Below are positions 8,132-16,094 of a DNA stretch of 38,392 nt, one piece after another. The DNA is taken from positions 1-38,392 of the forward strand of contig NZ_CADEPL010000023.1 of the NCBI RefSeq assembly GCF_902829295.1, given 5' to 3'. The DNA comes from Vogesella oryzae (GTDB lineage Bacteria > Pseudomonadota > Gammaproteobacteria > Burkholderiales > Chromobacteriaceae). Each line of letters opens with the position of its first letter. Positions within the stretch are counted from its first letter, which is position 1. The notes under the pieces were generated by a model that was given only the letters and a program-made list of their open reading frames with translations, did not search any database and was not told the DNA's origin. A program made the translations under genes and the position numbers.

Positions 8132-8633
8132 TGACGACGAGACCTTTGCCGCGGTGCTGGCGCGCAGCCTGAGCCGGCGCGGCCTGACGGTGCACTGTGC
8201 GGCCAACCCCGCGGCGGCGCTGGCGGCGGCGACGGCCGCGCCGGACGGCATCGTGCTGGATCTGAACCTGGCCGGCGACAGCGGCCTGCGCCTGCTGCCG
8301 CAGCTGTTGCAGCGGGCACCGGCCGCACGGCTGCTGGTGCTGACCGGTTATGCCAGCATCGCCACCGCGGTGGAGGCGGTCAAACTGGGGGCGGTGAATT
8401 ACCTGGCCAAGCCGGCGACAGTGGATGACATCCTGGCGGCGCTGGGGCAGCAGGCCGCCGATCCGGCACTGGCGGTCGGCAGCCAGCCGATGTCGCTGAA
8501 GCGGGTGGGCTGGGAGCATCTGCAGCGGGTGCTGGCCGAGCACGACGGCAATGTGTCCGCTACCGCGCGGGCGCTGGGCATGCATCGCCGCAGCCTGCAG
8601 CGCATGCTGGCCAAGCGGCCGGTAAAGGAGTGA
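8109..8633 (+). CDS. regA: RegA/PrrA-type response regulator
   Basis: This 174-residue protein has a receiver domain (residues 1-120) with an acidic pocket in LLIIDDDE, phospho-acceptor Asp51 in VLDLNLAGDSG, Thr in VLTGYAS and Lys in YLAKPAT. A short Fis-like HTH follows (about 130-170: WEHLQRVLAEHDGNVSATARALGMHRRSLQRMLAKR), close to the highly conserved RegA/PrrA/ActR C-terminus. It is the partner of the preceding kinase and is expected to regulate respiratory genes with redox state. Start choice: ATG 8109 begins the conserved MQTLLIIDDD; ATG 8100 is an alternative. Both overlap the kinase gene and neither has a strong ribosome site, which suggests translational coupling. Confidence 0.93.
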   Translation: MQTLLIIDDDETFAAVLARSLSRRGLTVHCAANPAAALAAATAAPDGIVLDLNLAGDSGLRLLPQLLQRAPAARLLVLTGYASIATAVEAVKLGAVNYLAKPATVDDILAALGQQAADPALAVGSQPMSLKRVGWEHLQRVLAEHDGNVSATARALGMHRRSLQRMLAKRPVKE

Positions 8634-8682
8634 AAACCGCCCGATTCGGCGCCCGATCGCCGCTAAGTCCCTGATAAAAAAA

Positions 8683-8711
8683 TGGACAAGCTAGAGCAAT
8701 TACGCTAAATT
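8683..8711 (+). promoter_or_regulatory. Strong sigma-70-like promoter of the candidate sRNA
   Basis: TGGACA (8683-8688, five of six) and TAAATT (8706-8711, four of six) are separated by exactly 17 bases, with an expected start near 8718. It lies after the regA stop and points at a terminator with no protein gene between, so it appears to drive a small RNA. Confidence 0.55.
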
Positions 8712-8717
8712 GTGCAG

Positions 8718-8837
8718 CGCACTCAAGCCGAAAGGTTTTTGTGGTGTTAGCCCCTCGAAGCATCGATCCGGCCCCTCGCCGGCGAGATGTTTCTTCCTCG
8801 TGTTGGCCCCTGCGGAAACCCTCAGGGGATTTTTTTT
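8718..8837 (+). ncRNA. Candidate small RNA with C-rich loops
   Basis: This unit of about 120 nt lies between a good promoter and a terminator, with no convincing reading frame. Predicted folds: hairpin 1, AAGCC-GAAA-GGTTT (8725-8738, GNRA-type tetraloop). Hairpin 2, GAAGCATC / GATGTTTC (8757-8764 with 8786-8793, one G-U pair) capped by CCGGC / GCCGG with loop CCCTC. Hairpin 3 is the terminator. Single-stranded parts carry CCCCTC (8751-8756) and TTCCTC (8794-8799), which could pair with Shine-Dalgarno sequences. No Rfam family was recognised from memory. It could instead be a long 3' tail of regA. Confidence 0.5.
8807..8837 (+). terminator. Rho-independent terminator of the candidate sRNA
   Basis: The stem CCCCTG / CAGGGG (8807-8812, 8823-8828) has an inner GG-AAA-CC and is followed by A and eight T. 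The T run is on the plus strand only, so it does not serve the convergent GGDEF-EAL gene. Confidence 0.75.
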
Positions 8838-8853
8838 GTCCGCCCGACGGGCA

Positions 8854-11277
8854 TCATTTTCCCGCCGCCTGCTGTTGTTGCCAGTCCGCCAGATAGCGCG
8901 CCAGCGCCGCTTGCGGCAGCGGCTTGGCAAACAGGTAACCCTGCGCCGTATCGCAGCCGATCTTGGTCAGGAACTCCGCCTGTTCCGCCGTTTCCACCCC
9001 TTCCGCGGTGATGTTCAGCATCAGGCTATGCGCCAGCGTGACGATGGCGCGGCAGATGGCGCAATCGCGTACCGCTTCCGGCGTGTCCTTCACGAACGAG
9101 CGGTCGATCTTCAGCCGGTCGATGGTCAGGTGCTTGAGCAGCGCCATCGACGAGTAACCGGTACCGAAGTCGTCGATCGAAATGCTCACCCCCAGGGCCT
9201 TCAGCTCGCCCAGCACGCGCTGGCTGTCTTCCATGATCTGCAGCGTGCTTTCGGTGACCTCCAGTTCCAGCAGGTGCGGGTAGAGCCCGGTTTCCAGCAG
9301 GATGATGCCGACCTTGCGCACGAAATCCGCCGCGGCAAATTGCCGTGCCGAAACGTTTACGGCCACCCGCAGCGGCCGCTGGTAAGTGTCCTGCCACGCT
9401 TTGGCCTGTTCGCAGGCACTGCGCAGCACCCATTCACCGATGTCGTGGATCAGGCCGCATTCCTCGGCAATGGAAATGAAGCTGTCCGGCATGATCAGCC
9501 GCTCGCCCTCGCGCCAGCGGATCAGCGCTTCGAAGCCCACCAGCTGCTGTCCGGCCAGCGCAACCAGCGGCTGGTAGTGCAGCTCGAATGCCTGCCGGTT
9601 CATGGCCTGGCGCAGGTGCTGCTCGGTCTGCATGCGCATGCGCACCTTGTTGGCCATCTGGTCGTTGAACAGGCAGTAGCGGCGTTTGCCCTGGATTTTG
9701 GCTTCGTACATGGCGCTGTCGGCGGCACGCAGCAGCTTGTCGAGTTCCACGCCATGCTGCGGACAGAGGGCAATGCCGATACTGCAGCTGATCACCACCG
9801 GCTCGTCCGACAGCAGGATCGGCGCCTCCAGCTTGGCAATCAGCCGGTCGGCCAGCTTGCTGCACTCCTCCTCGCCGCTGCCCGGACAGACGATGAAGAA
9901 CTCGTCGCCGCCAAAGCGGGTGGCAATGTCGGCTCGGCGGATGGTCTCCTTGATGCGCGCGGCCACGATCTGCAGCAGGCGGTCGCCGGCGGCGTGGCCC
10001 AGGCTGTCGTTCACCAGTTTGAAGCCGTCCAGGTCGATGAAGATCAGCCCCAGCGGCTGCTGGTGGCACAGTGCGCGATCCAGTTCGACTTCCAGCTGCT
10101 CCTGCAGCAGGTGGCGGTTGCCGAGGCCGGTGAGGGCGTCGTGGAACGCCATGTGGTTGAGTTCGCGCTGCGCATTGTGGATGCCGGAGATATCCGAGCA
10201 GGCGACGATGAAGTGCGATAGTTGGCCGCTGTCGTCGTGTACCGCGCAGATGTGCTCCCACACCGGAAACAGCTCGCCGCCATGGCGCCGGCACAGGATC
10301 TCGCCATTCCACAGTCCGTGCGGCATGGCGCCCAGCTGCTGGTAGAACTCGCTGCTGTGCTGGCGTTCGTGGAACAGCTGGTCGATGTCCTGCAGCAGCA
10401 ACTCGCCCAGACTGTAGCCGGTCATGCGCAGGAAGGCCGGGTTGGCGACCTGGATCTGGCGTTGCGGCGACACGATCACGATGCCTTCCGCGGTGCTGTG
10501 GAATACCGCGCTGGCCTGGCGCAGCTTTTCCTCCATCTGCACCCGCTCGGTCACATCGCGCAGTACGCCCACCAGCTTGGTCTGGCCGCGACTCTGCCCC
10601 TCGAACTGTTTGGCATTCAGCTCGACCCACGCCGATTCGCCATCCGGGCGTTGCATGGCGGCGACCATCTCCGCCTGCCCGCGCTGCTGCAGCATGGTCA
10701 GCAGCTTGTCGCGGTCGGTCTTGGCCAGCAGGCGCATGAACGATGGCGCGTTGTCGCGCAGGGTGCCCGGCAGGATGCCGGTCAGCTGCTGGATGTGGCC
10801 CTGGCTGAAGAAGGTGGATTGCTGGTTATCCCATTCCCAGATGCCCAGTTTGGCGGTGTCGATGGCCATCTGCAGCCGGCGGTGCTGGTCGCGGGTTTCC
10901 GCCTCGGCGGCGCGACAGGAGAACGCCATGCGCAGCGTGGCGTTGAGTTCACGCAGTTCGAACGGTTTGAGCAGGTAGCCGTAGGGGGCGCTTTCTTCTG
11001 CCGCCTTCAGCGTGTTTTCCTCGGCATAGGCGGTGAGGAACACCACCGGGATATCCAGCTCCTGGCGCAGGATGGCGGCGGCTTCGGTGCCGCTCATCTG
11101 CCCGTCCAGATGGATGTCCATCAGTGTCAGGTCCGGGCGCAACTCGCGGGCGCGGGAGATGGCTTTTTCGCCGGACGAGCTGATGTCCACCACCTCGAAA
11201 CCGAGACTGCGGATGCACTCCTTCAGGTCCAGCGCCACGATGCGCTCGTCTTCGACGATCTGGATGCGGTGGCTCAT
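8854..11277 (-). CDS. Response regulator REC-PAS-PAS-GGDEF-EAL, cyclic-di-GMP turnover
   Basis: This 807-residue cytoplasmic protein has a receiver domain (1-120) with Asp54 in LMDIHLDG and Lys in YLLKPFE. Two PAS domains follow (about 145-260 and 265-385), then GGDEF (about 390-545) and EAL (about 560-800). The diguanylate cyclase site is intact (RFGGDEFF, 456-460) and has the product-inhibition I-site RRAD five residues before it. The phosphodiesterase site also looks intact: EAL (from Glu583), VNVSARQF, LELEVTEST, IDDFGTGYSS, LKIDRSFV and AEGVET. Both making and cleaving c-di-GMP are therefore possible, with phosphorylation probably setting the balance. Its ATG overlaps the stop of the upstream kinase gene by ATGA, so the two are translated together. 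Confidence 0.93.
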   Translation of the reverse strand: MSHRIQIVEDERIVALDLKECIRSLGFEVVDISSSGEKAISRARELRPDLTLMDIHLDGQMSGTEAAAILRQELDIPVVFLTAYAEENTLKAAEESAPYGYLLKPFELRELNATLRMAFSCRAAEAETRDQHRRLQMAIDTAKLGIWEWDNQQSTFFSQGHIQQLTGILPGTLRDNAPSFMRLLAKTDRDKLLTMLQQRGQAEMVAAMQRPDGESAWVELNAKQFEGQSRGQTKLVGVLRDVTERVQMEEKLRQASAVFHSTAEGIVIVSPQRQIQVANPAFLRMTGYSLGELLLQDIDQLFHERQHSSEFYQQLGAMPHGLWNGEILCRRHGGELFPVWEHICAVHDDSGQLSHFIVACSDISGIHNAQRELNHMAFHDALTGLGNRHLLQEQLEVELDRALCHQQPLGLIFIDLDGFKLVNDSLGHAAGDRLLQIVAARIKETIRRADIATRFGGDEFFIVCPGSGEEECSKLADRLIAKLEAPILLSDEPVVISCSIGIALCPQHGVELDKLLRAADSAMYEAKIQGKRRYCLFNDQMANKVRMRMQTEQHLRQAMNRQAFELHYQPLVALAGQQLVGFEALIRWREGERLIMPDSFISIAEECGLIHDIGEWVLRSACEQAKAWQDTYQRPLRVAVNVSARQFAAADFVRKVGIILLETGLYPHLLELEVTESTLQIMEDSQRVLGELKALGVSISIDDFGTGYSSMALLKHLTIDRLKIDRSFVKDTPEAVRDCAICRAIVTLAHSLMLNITAEGVETAEQAEFLTKIGCDTAQGYLFAKPLPQAALARYLADWQQQQAAGK

Positions 11278-13079
11278 GCGGTTTCTCCCGTCGCCAGGGC
11301 CGGGAAGTGCACCACGAAGTGGGTGCCCTGTTGCGGCTGGCTGGCCAGCTCCAGCCGGCCTTGCAGTTGCTCGGCCAGCATTGGCAGTAGCTGGAAGCCC
11401 AGGGTCGGGCTTTCGCCCAGCGCCACGCCGGCCGGCAGGCCGACGCCATCGTCACTGATGCTGAGCCGGTTGTCCGGTTCGCCCGGCTGCAGCTGCAGCC
11501 GCAGCGTGCCGTGGCCGCGGCCGGCAAAGGCATGCTTGAACACATTGGTGACGATCTCGTTCACCAGCAGCCCCAGCGGAATGCTCTGCTGCAGCTCCAG
11601 GAATACCTCCTGCGGCGGCGGCGTGAAGTGCACGCTCACCTTGAGGCGGTTATTGGCCAGCGAATGCTGCAGCAGCATCAGCAGCCGTTCCAGGTAGGTG
11701 GTCAGCGGCACGCGCGAGAAATCGCTGCGCTCGTACAGCAGCTGGTGGATCAGTGCCATCGATTTGACGTGGTTCTGGCTTTCCACCAGCGCGACCCGCA
11801 CCGGCTCGGCCGCATTGCGCGCCTGCAGGTTGAGCAGGCTGGAAATCACCTGCAGATTGTTTTTTACCCGGTGGTGCACTTCGCCCAGCAGCACGGTTTT
11901 TTCATCCAGCGCCTTTTCCATCGCCTGCTGTGCCTGGTAGCGCGCGGTGACGTTGGTGATCGAGGCCAGTGTCAGCAACTGGCCATCGATCTCCAGCGGA
12001 TTGAGGCCGATCTCGCACGGAAAGCTCGAGCCGTCGCGGCGCATGGCAAACAGTGGCTTGCGGTTGGCCATGTCGCGGGTGGAGGGATGGGCAAAGAAAT
12101 GCCGTACCAGTGACTGGTGCTGGTTGCGTACCGACGGCGGCAGCAGGTGGTCGAAGCCTTTGCCGATCAGCTCGTCGCGGCTATAGCCGAACAGTTCTTC
12201 CATGCGGCCATTCACCAGCCGGATCACGCCGCTGTCATCCACCATCATCAGCGCATCCGGTGTCGCCTCCACCACCTGGCGGAAGTGGGTCTCGCTCTGG
12301 CGCAGCGCCTGTTCGCTACGGGTGCGGGCGCTGACATCGTTGGCCGAACCGATCAGGTGGGTGATGTCGCCGTTATCGTCGCGCAGCGGCGCCAGCATCA
12401 GGTCGATGGTCATCGGCCCGTCCTGCATCTTGACCGTTACTTCGCGGCGCACGGTTTCGCCGCTGGCGGCCTGGCTGACCAGTTGCTGCGCCAGTGCCTG
12501 GTTCTCCGGGCTGGCGCTCCACCAGAAGGTGTCCCACATCTTCTGCCCGCGTACGCTGTCCAGCGCGATGCCGGCCGCTTCCAGCGGCGCGCGGTTGACT
12601 TCCAGCATGGTGCCATCCGGCGACAGCACGCCGACAAAGGTAAACAGGTTGTCCAGCACGCGGCGGATGTGCTGCTCGCTATTGCGCAGCCGGCGGGCGG
12701 TATCGCGCGCATGGGTGACGTCCTCCACCATGGCGATGATGCCGAGGATCTGGTTGTCCTGGCGGTAGGGGTGATAGCTGGCATTCCACAGCCGGAACTG
12801 GCCGGAGCCCGGCGGTACCTCGGCCTGCGCCTCGAAATTGCAGCGCGCCTCGCCGCTGGCGATGACGTCGCGCATGATGGCCTCCAGCTGCTCGCCCACG
12901 TCCGGCAGCACGTCGCGCGGCGAGCGGCCGATATGGCTGGCGATGCTGTGGCCGTTGGAATCGGCCAGCAGCTGGTTGATGTGCAGATAACGCAGCGAGT
13001 CATCCAGTACCGCAATGCCGATGGGCGCTTTTTCCAGCAGGGCATGCAGCAGCGGGTCACAGGCGAAAGGCGGTGTCAT
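11274..13079 (-). CDS. PAS-domain sensor kinase of the HisKA_2 type
   Basis: This 601-residue protein has no membrane segments and so is a soluble sensor. Three PAS regions follow each other (about 10-125, 135-255 and 265-385; for example PDALMMVDDSGVIRLVNGRMEELFGYS). Next come a HisKA_2 dimerisation/phosphotransfer helix with HHRVKNNLQ (402-410) and a HATPase domain with a divergent N-box (LLVNEIVTNVFKHAF) and DDGVGLP. HisKA_2 kinases commonly sense light or redox through PAS cofactors, but no cofactor residue is obvious here. The coupled downstream gene (4-bp overlap) encodes its likely target, a GGDEF-EAL response regulator, so the pair should convert a cytoplasmic signal into c-di-GMP change. 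Confidence 0.92.
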   Translation of the reverse strand: MTPPFACDPLLHALLEKAPIGIAVLDDSLRYLHINQLLADSNGHSIASHIGRSPRDVLPDVGEQLEAIMRDVIASGEARCNFEAQAEVPPGSGQFRLWNASYHPYRQDNQILGIIAMVEDVTHARDTARRLRNSEQHIRRVLDNLFTFVGVLSPDGTMLEVNRAPLEAAGIALDSVRGQKMWDTFWWSASPENQALAQQLVSQAASGETVRREVTVKMQDGPMTIDLMLAPLRDDNGDITHLIGSANDVSARTRSEQALRQSETHFRQVVEATPDALMMVDDSGVIRLVNGRMEELFGYSRDELIGKGFDHLLPPSVRNQHQSLVRHFFAHPSTRDMANRKPLFAMRRDGSSFPCEIGLNPLEIDGQLLTLASITNVTARYQAQQAMEKALDEKTVLLGEVHHRVKNNLQVISSLLNLQARNAAEPVRVALVESQNHVKSMALIHQLLYERSDFSRVPLTTYLERLLMLLQHSLANNRLKVSVHFTPPPQEVFLELQQSIPLGLLVNEIVTNVFKHAFAGRGHGTLRLQLQPGEPDNRLSISDDGVGLPAGVALGESPTLGFQLLPMLAEQLQGRLELASQPQQGTHFVVHFPALATGETA

Positions 13080-13168
13080 ACGTGTCGGCCCACGCTGATG
13101 GCTATAGCTTCAGCGTAGCCGCAAAGTCTGACAAAACAACGTCATTAACAGGGTGGTTTTTACTGCTG

Positions 13169-14554
13169 TTACAGCCACTTGCCCGGGTTCATGATGCCTT
13201 GCGGGTCGATGGCGCGCTTCACGCTGTGCATCAGCGCCAGCGCCGCCGGGTCCTTGTACTGCGCCAGCCAGTGGCCCTTGAGCTGGCCGACGCCGTGTTC
13301 AGCGGCCAACGTGCCGCGATGCCGGTACACGTGCTCATAGACGATGGCATTCACCGCGTCCTCGTCATCGAACAGCGCGGCATTGCCGGCCCGGGTGTAG
13401 CTGATGTTGTAGTGCAGGTTGCCGTCGCCGGCATGGCCGAAGGCGATGATGCGCACGCCGGGAAACGCCGCCTGCAGCGCGGCATCGCAGTCGGCCAGAA
13501 ACGCCGGAATGGCCGAGCTGGGCACGCCGATATCGTGCTTGATGCTGGCGCCGTCCTTCTTCTGCGTGTCCGACATGTCCTCGCGCAGCTGCCACAGCCG
13601 CTGCCGTTCCGCCTCGCTGTGCGCCAGCACGCCATCGCTGATGCCGGCCGCCTGTGCCAGCCAGTGTTCCAGCGCATCCTGCAGCGTGGCCGGCGCGCCG
13701 CTGTCCGACAGCTCCACCAGCAGCGCCCACGGCGCAAAGAACGGCACCTTGCCCGGCTGGTACTTGTCCAGCAGCCGCTGGCAGGCTTCCGACAGCATTT
13801 CGAAGGTGGTGAGACGGTCGCCAAAAGCGTCCTGCAGCGCCGTCAGGGTGGCAATCGCCGCCTCGGCGCTGTCCACCGCCAGCATCGCTGTGGCGCGGGC
13901 GCTGGGCTGCGGGTAGAGCTTGAGGGTGGCGGCGGTGATCAGCCCCAGCTGGCCTTCGGCGCCGATGAACAGCTGCTTCACGTCCAGGCCGCTGGTGTCC
14001 TTGCGCAGGCTGGACAGCGCATCCAGCACCGTGCCGTCCGGCAGCACCACCTCCAGCCCCAGCGCCAGCTCGCGCATGGTGCCGTAGCGCAGCACCGCCA
14101 GCCCGCCGGCATTGGTGGCCAGGTTGCCGCCGATCTGACAGCTGCCCTCCGACGCCAGCGACAGCGGGAACAGGCAGCCGGCATCCGCCGCTGCCTGCTG
14201 CACCGCGGCCAGCGTCATGCCGGCTTCCACGGTGATGGCGCGCCCGGCGACGTCGACATGGCGCAGCCGGTTCAGCCGCCGCATGGCGATCAGCAGCTGG
14301 CGGCCGCTGCCGTCCGGCGTGGCGGCGCCGCAGGTGGAGGTGTTGCCGCCCTGCGGCACGATGGCAATGTTTTCCGCCGCACAAAGTTTGACCAGCGCGG
14401 CCACTTCGGCTGTGCTGGCCGGCAGTACCACCGCCAGCGGCCGGCCGTGGTAGCGGCCGCGGTAGTCGGTAACGAAGGGCGCGACATCGTGCTCGCTGGT
14501 GAGCAGGTTGGCCGCACCGACAATGGCGGCGAGGCGGGGGAGGAGGTCGGTCAT
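13169..14554 (-). CDS. FAD-linked D-2-hydroxyacid dehydrogenase (GlcD/D-lactate dehydrogenase type)
   Basis: This 461-residue flavoprotein has an FAD_binding_4 (PCMH) domain (about 38-215) with VPQGGNTSTCGAATP and LASEGSCQIGGNLATNAGG. An FAD-oxidase C-terminal domain (about 220-460) has the metal-site motif FGHAGDGNLHYN, AAEHGVGQLKG and the terminal GIMNPGKWL. Such enzymes oxidise D-lactate, glycolate or D-2-hydroxyglutarate to 2-oxo acids and pass electrons to a quinone, cytochrome or electron-transfer flavoprotein. The closing part resembles D-2-hydroxyglutarate and D-lactate dehydrogenases; the exact substrate is open. No GlcE or GlcF partner gene is adjacent, which favours a single-subunit enzyme. 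Start is ATG at 14554. Confidence 0.88.
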   Translation of the reverse strand: MTDLLPRLAAIVGAANLLTSEHDVAPFVTDYRGRYHGRPLAVVLPASTAEVAALVKLCAAENIAIVPQGGNTSTCGAATPDGSGRQLLIAMRRLNRLRHVDVAGRAITVEAGMTLAAVQQAAADAGCLFPLSLASEGSCQIGGNLATNAGGLAVLRYGTMRELALGLEVVLPDGTVLDALSSLRKDTSGLDVKQLFIGAEGQLGLITAATLKLYPQPSARATAMLAVDSAEAAIATLTALQDAFGDRLTTFEMLSEACQRLLDKYQPGKVPFFAPWALLVELSDSGAPATLQDALEHWLAQAAGISDGVLAHSEAERQRLWQLREDMSDTQKKDGASIKHDIGVPSSAIPAFLADCDAALQAAFPGVRIIAFGHAGDGNLHYNISYTRAGNAALFDDEDAVNAIVYEHVYRHRGTLAAEHGVGQLKGHWLAQYKDPAALALMHSVKRAIDPQGIMNPGKWL

Positions 14555-14667
14555 CGCGGGGCTTTCGCGGGCAGAGGGTTATGCGGCGGCATCATCCGCC
14601 GCTTGCGGCCCGGCTTCAACTGTCGCGTCGCCGCCGCGGCATGCAGATGCGCGGCGACTCGGTCATG

Positions 14668-15306
14668 TTATTCGGCGGGGTCCGGTTCGGCGAAATCCGG
14701 CGCCATCAGTGCATCCGGATGCTCCCAGCCGGGACGGGCGGCGATGCGTGCCAGCCAGGCGGCGACATGCGGCCAACCTTGTACCTCGATGCCGGCATCG
14801 GCCGCCCACCACAGGTAGGCGCTTACCGCCAGGTCGGCCACGGTCAGGCCGCTGGCCAGCAGGTAGTCCTGGCCGGCCAGGTGCTGGTTCAGGGTATCCA
14901 GATCGCGCTGGCAGCGCGCTTGCAGCCAGGCCAGCACTTCCGCCGGCTGTGCTTCGAACTTGCGGGCAAAGCGCAGGTTGGGCAGCGACAGGCCGATGCG
15001 GTTGGCTTCCCAGCACAGCCATTCGCGGATGGTCTGCTTGTCGCCGGGCTGGCCGGCCAGCACGCCTTCGCTCTCCGCCAGCCACAGCAGGATGGCGTCC
15101 GACTGCACCATCGCCACGCCATCCACCACCAGCGCCGGCACCTCGTCCCAGCGGCTGGCAGCGCGGAATTCCGGCGGCCGCTCGGCGCGCGGGGTAGCCA
15201 GATCGACATGGCGGTATTCGTGGGAGACATCGCCCAGCACCAGTGCCAGGCGCACCTTGTAGCTGTGACCGGAGAAACGGTTGCCGTACAGGATCAGATT
15301 GCTCAT
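14668..15306 (-). CDS. Glutathione S-transferase family protein
   Basis: This 212-residue protein has an N-terminal thioredoxin fold (1-80: LILYGNRFSGHSYKVRLALVLGDVSHEYRHVDL, then VPALVVDG and MVQSDAILLWLAE, where the cis-Pro and the Gln-Ser-Asp pair bind glutathione). The C-terminal all-helical domain has the N-capping motif LTVADLAVSAYLWWA. GSTs conjugate glutathione to electrophiles or act in isomerisation and reduction. The catalytic residue may be the Ser in NRFSGHS. There is no pathway context beside it, so the substrate is unknown. Start is ATG at 15306. The gap after it (14555-14667) holds only a GC-rich hairpin without a T run. Confidence 0.9.
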   Translation of the reverse strand: MSNLILYGNRFSGHSYKVRLALVLGDVSHEYRHVDLATPRAERPPEFRAASRWDEVPALVVDGVAMVQSDAILLWLAESEGVLAGQPGDKQTIREWLCWEANRIGLSLPNLRFARKFEAQPAEVLAWLQARCQRDLDTLNQHLAGQDYLLASGLTVADLAVSAYLWWAADAGIEVQGWPHVAAWLARIAARPGWEHPDALMAPDFAEPDPAE

Positions 15307-15367
15307 GGGAAAGGGTTTTGCAGACGGAAAACGCGATCATACGCGGCTGCCGCCCGCGCCGGAATGG

Positions 15368-16003
15368 CTACCAGCCCAGTTGCGCCGGCATGGCCAGCAG
15401 CCATAGCAGCAACTCGGCCCCCAGCCACCACAGCAGCACGACATAGCCCCACGCCAGCACGGTGGTGACATAGCCGGCCAGCAGCATGCGGCCATCGCGT
15501 ACCCGCAGGCCCCAGGCCAGTAGCACGGTGGCCAGTGCAGGCACCACGTTGTCGAATGACACCATCGGCACTGGCGTCATCATCGCCAGCCCGGACAGGG
15601 CCAGCATCACCCCATTGAAGCGGCGGCTGCGCACATCGGACAGCCGCAGCAGCCGCGGCTGGCTGATCCGGGCCAGTCGGGCAGTGAGAGTGGCCACATG
15701 TCTGGCTAGTGGCTCGCTGAGCTTGCCTGGTAGCCGCCGCCGCTGCAGCCAGCAGGGTAGCGGCAGGCAGCGGCCAAGAAAAATGCTGGCGGCCACCAGC
15801 ACACAGAATGCCGCCACAGTGGTGGCCATACCCGGAATGCTCAGCGGCAGCACCAGCGGCAGTGCCAGTAGCCCCAGCCAGGTGAGCTGCTGCCGCGGGT
15901 GACGGCCAATGGCTTCGCCCAGCGTGTGGTGATGCAGGTGGTTTGCCGCAAGGGCGACACGGACCCAGGCGGTACGAGGGGTAGGTGTGTGCGGTGGCAG
16001 CAT
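15368..16003 (-). CDS. ExoD-like membrane protein (exopolysaccharide synthesis family)
   Basis: This 211-residue protein has about four to five hydrophobic segments. Its layout is that of the ExoD family: a soluble N-terminus with HTLGEAIGRHPRQ, a segment LPLVLPLSIPGMATT, a charged middle, then LSGLAMMTPVPMVSFDNVVPALATVLLAWGL and two further spans. ExoD was found through an effect on rhizobial exopolysaccharide and alkali tolerance; its biochemical role is unknown. Start ATG at 16003. No polysaccharide genes are nearby. Together with the GST gene downstream it could form a two-gene unit (61-bp gap). Confidence 0.78.
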   Translation of the reverse strand: MLPPHTPTPRTAWVRVALAANHLHHHTLGEAIGRHPRQQLTWLGLLALPLVLPLSIPGMATTVAAFCVLVAASIFLGRCLPLPCWLQRRRLPGKLSEPLARHVATLTARLARISQPRLLRLSDVRSRRFNGVMLALSGLAMMTPVPMVSFDNVVPALATVLLAWGLRVRDGRMLLAGYVTTVLAWGYVVLLWWLGAELLLWLLAMPAQLGW

Positions 16004-16062
16004 GGCAGTCCGGCAGCAAATGGCAGATTGGCTGCGACCGGCTGCCCGGCATTTGGTTGCAT

Positions 16063-16088
16063 GCGGCCAACTGTGTCGTGTTGGCCGC
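16063..16088 (-). terminator. Inverted pair of the repeated 9-mer after the sad gene
   Basis: GCGGCCAAC (16063-16071) and GTTGGCCGC (16080-16088) form a perfect 9-bp stem with an 8-base loop, six bases after the sad stop codon. Its position and fold suggest a terminator built from two copies of the repeated word, although no long T run follows. Confidence 0.65.
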
Positions 16089-16094
16089 TGCGAG

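Noticed and set aside
8710-10221. 503-codon plus-strand frame running from the sRNA region into the GGDEF-EAL gene
   Set aside because: It is antisense to a gene with complete catalytic motifs and has biased, low-complexity composition. The sRNA reading fits the promoter and terminator better.
14583-14602. GCGGCGG / CCGCCGC hairpin as a terminator before the GST gene region
   Set aside because: There is no T run on either strand, and such GC palindromes are common by chance at this base composition.
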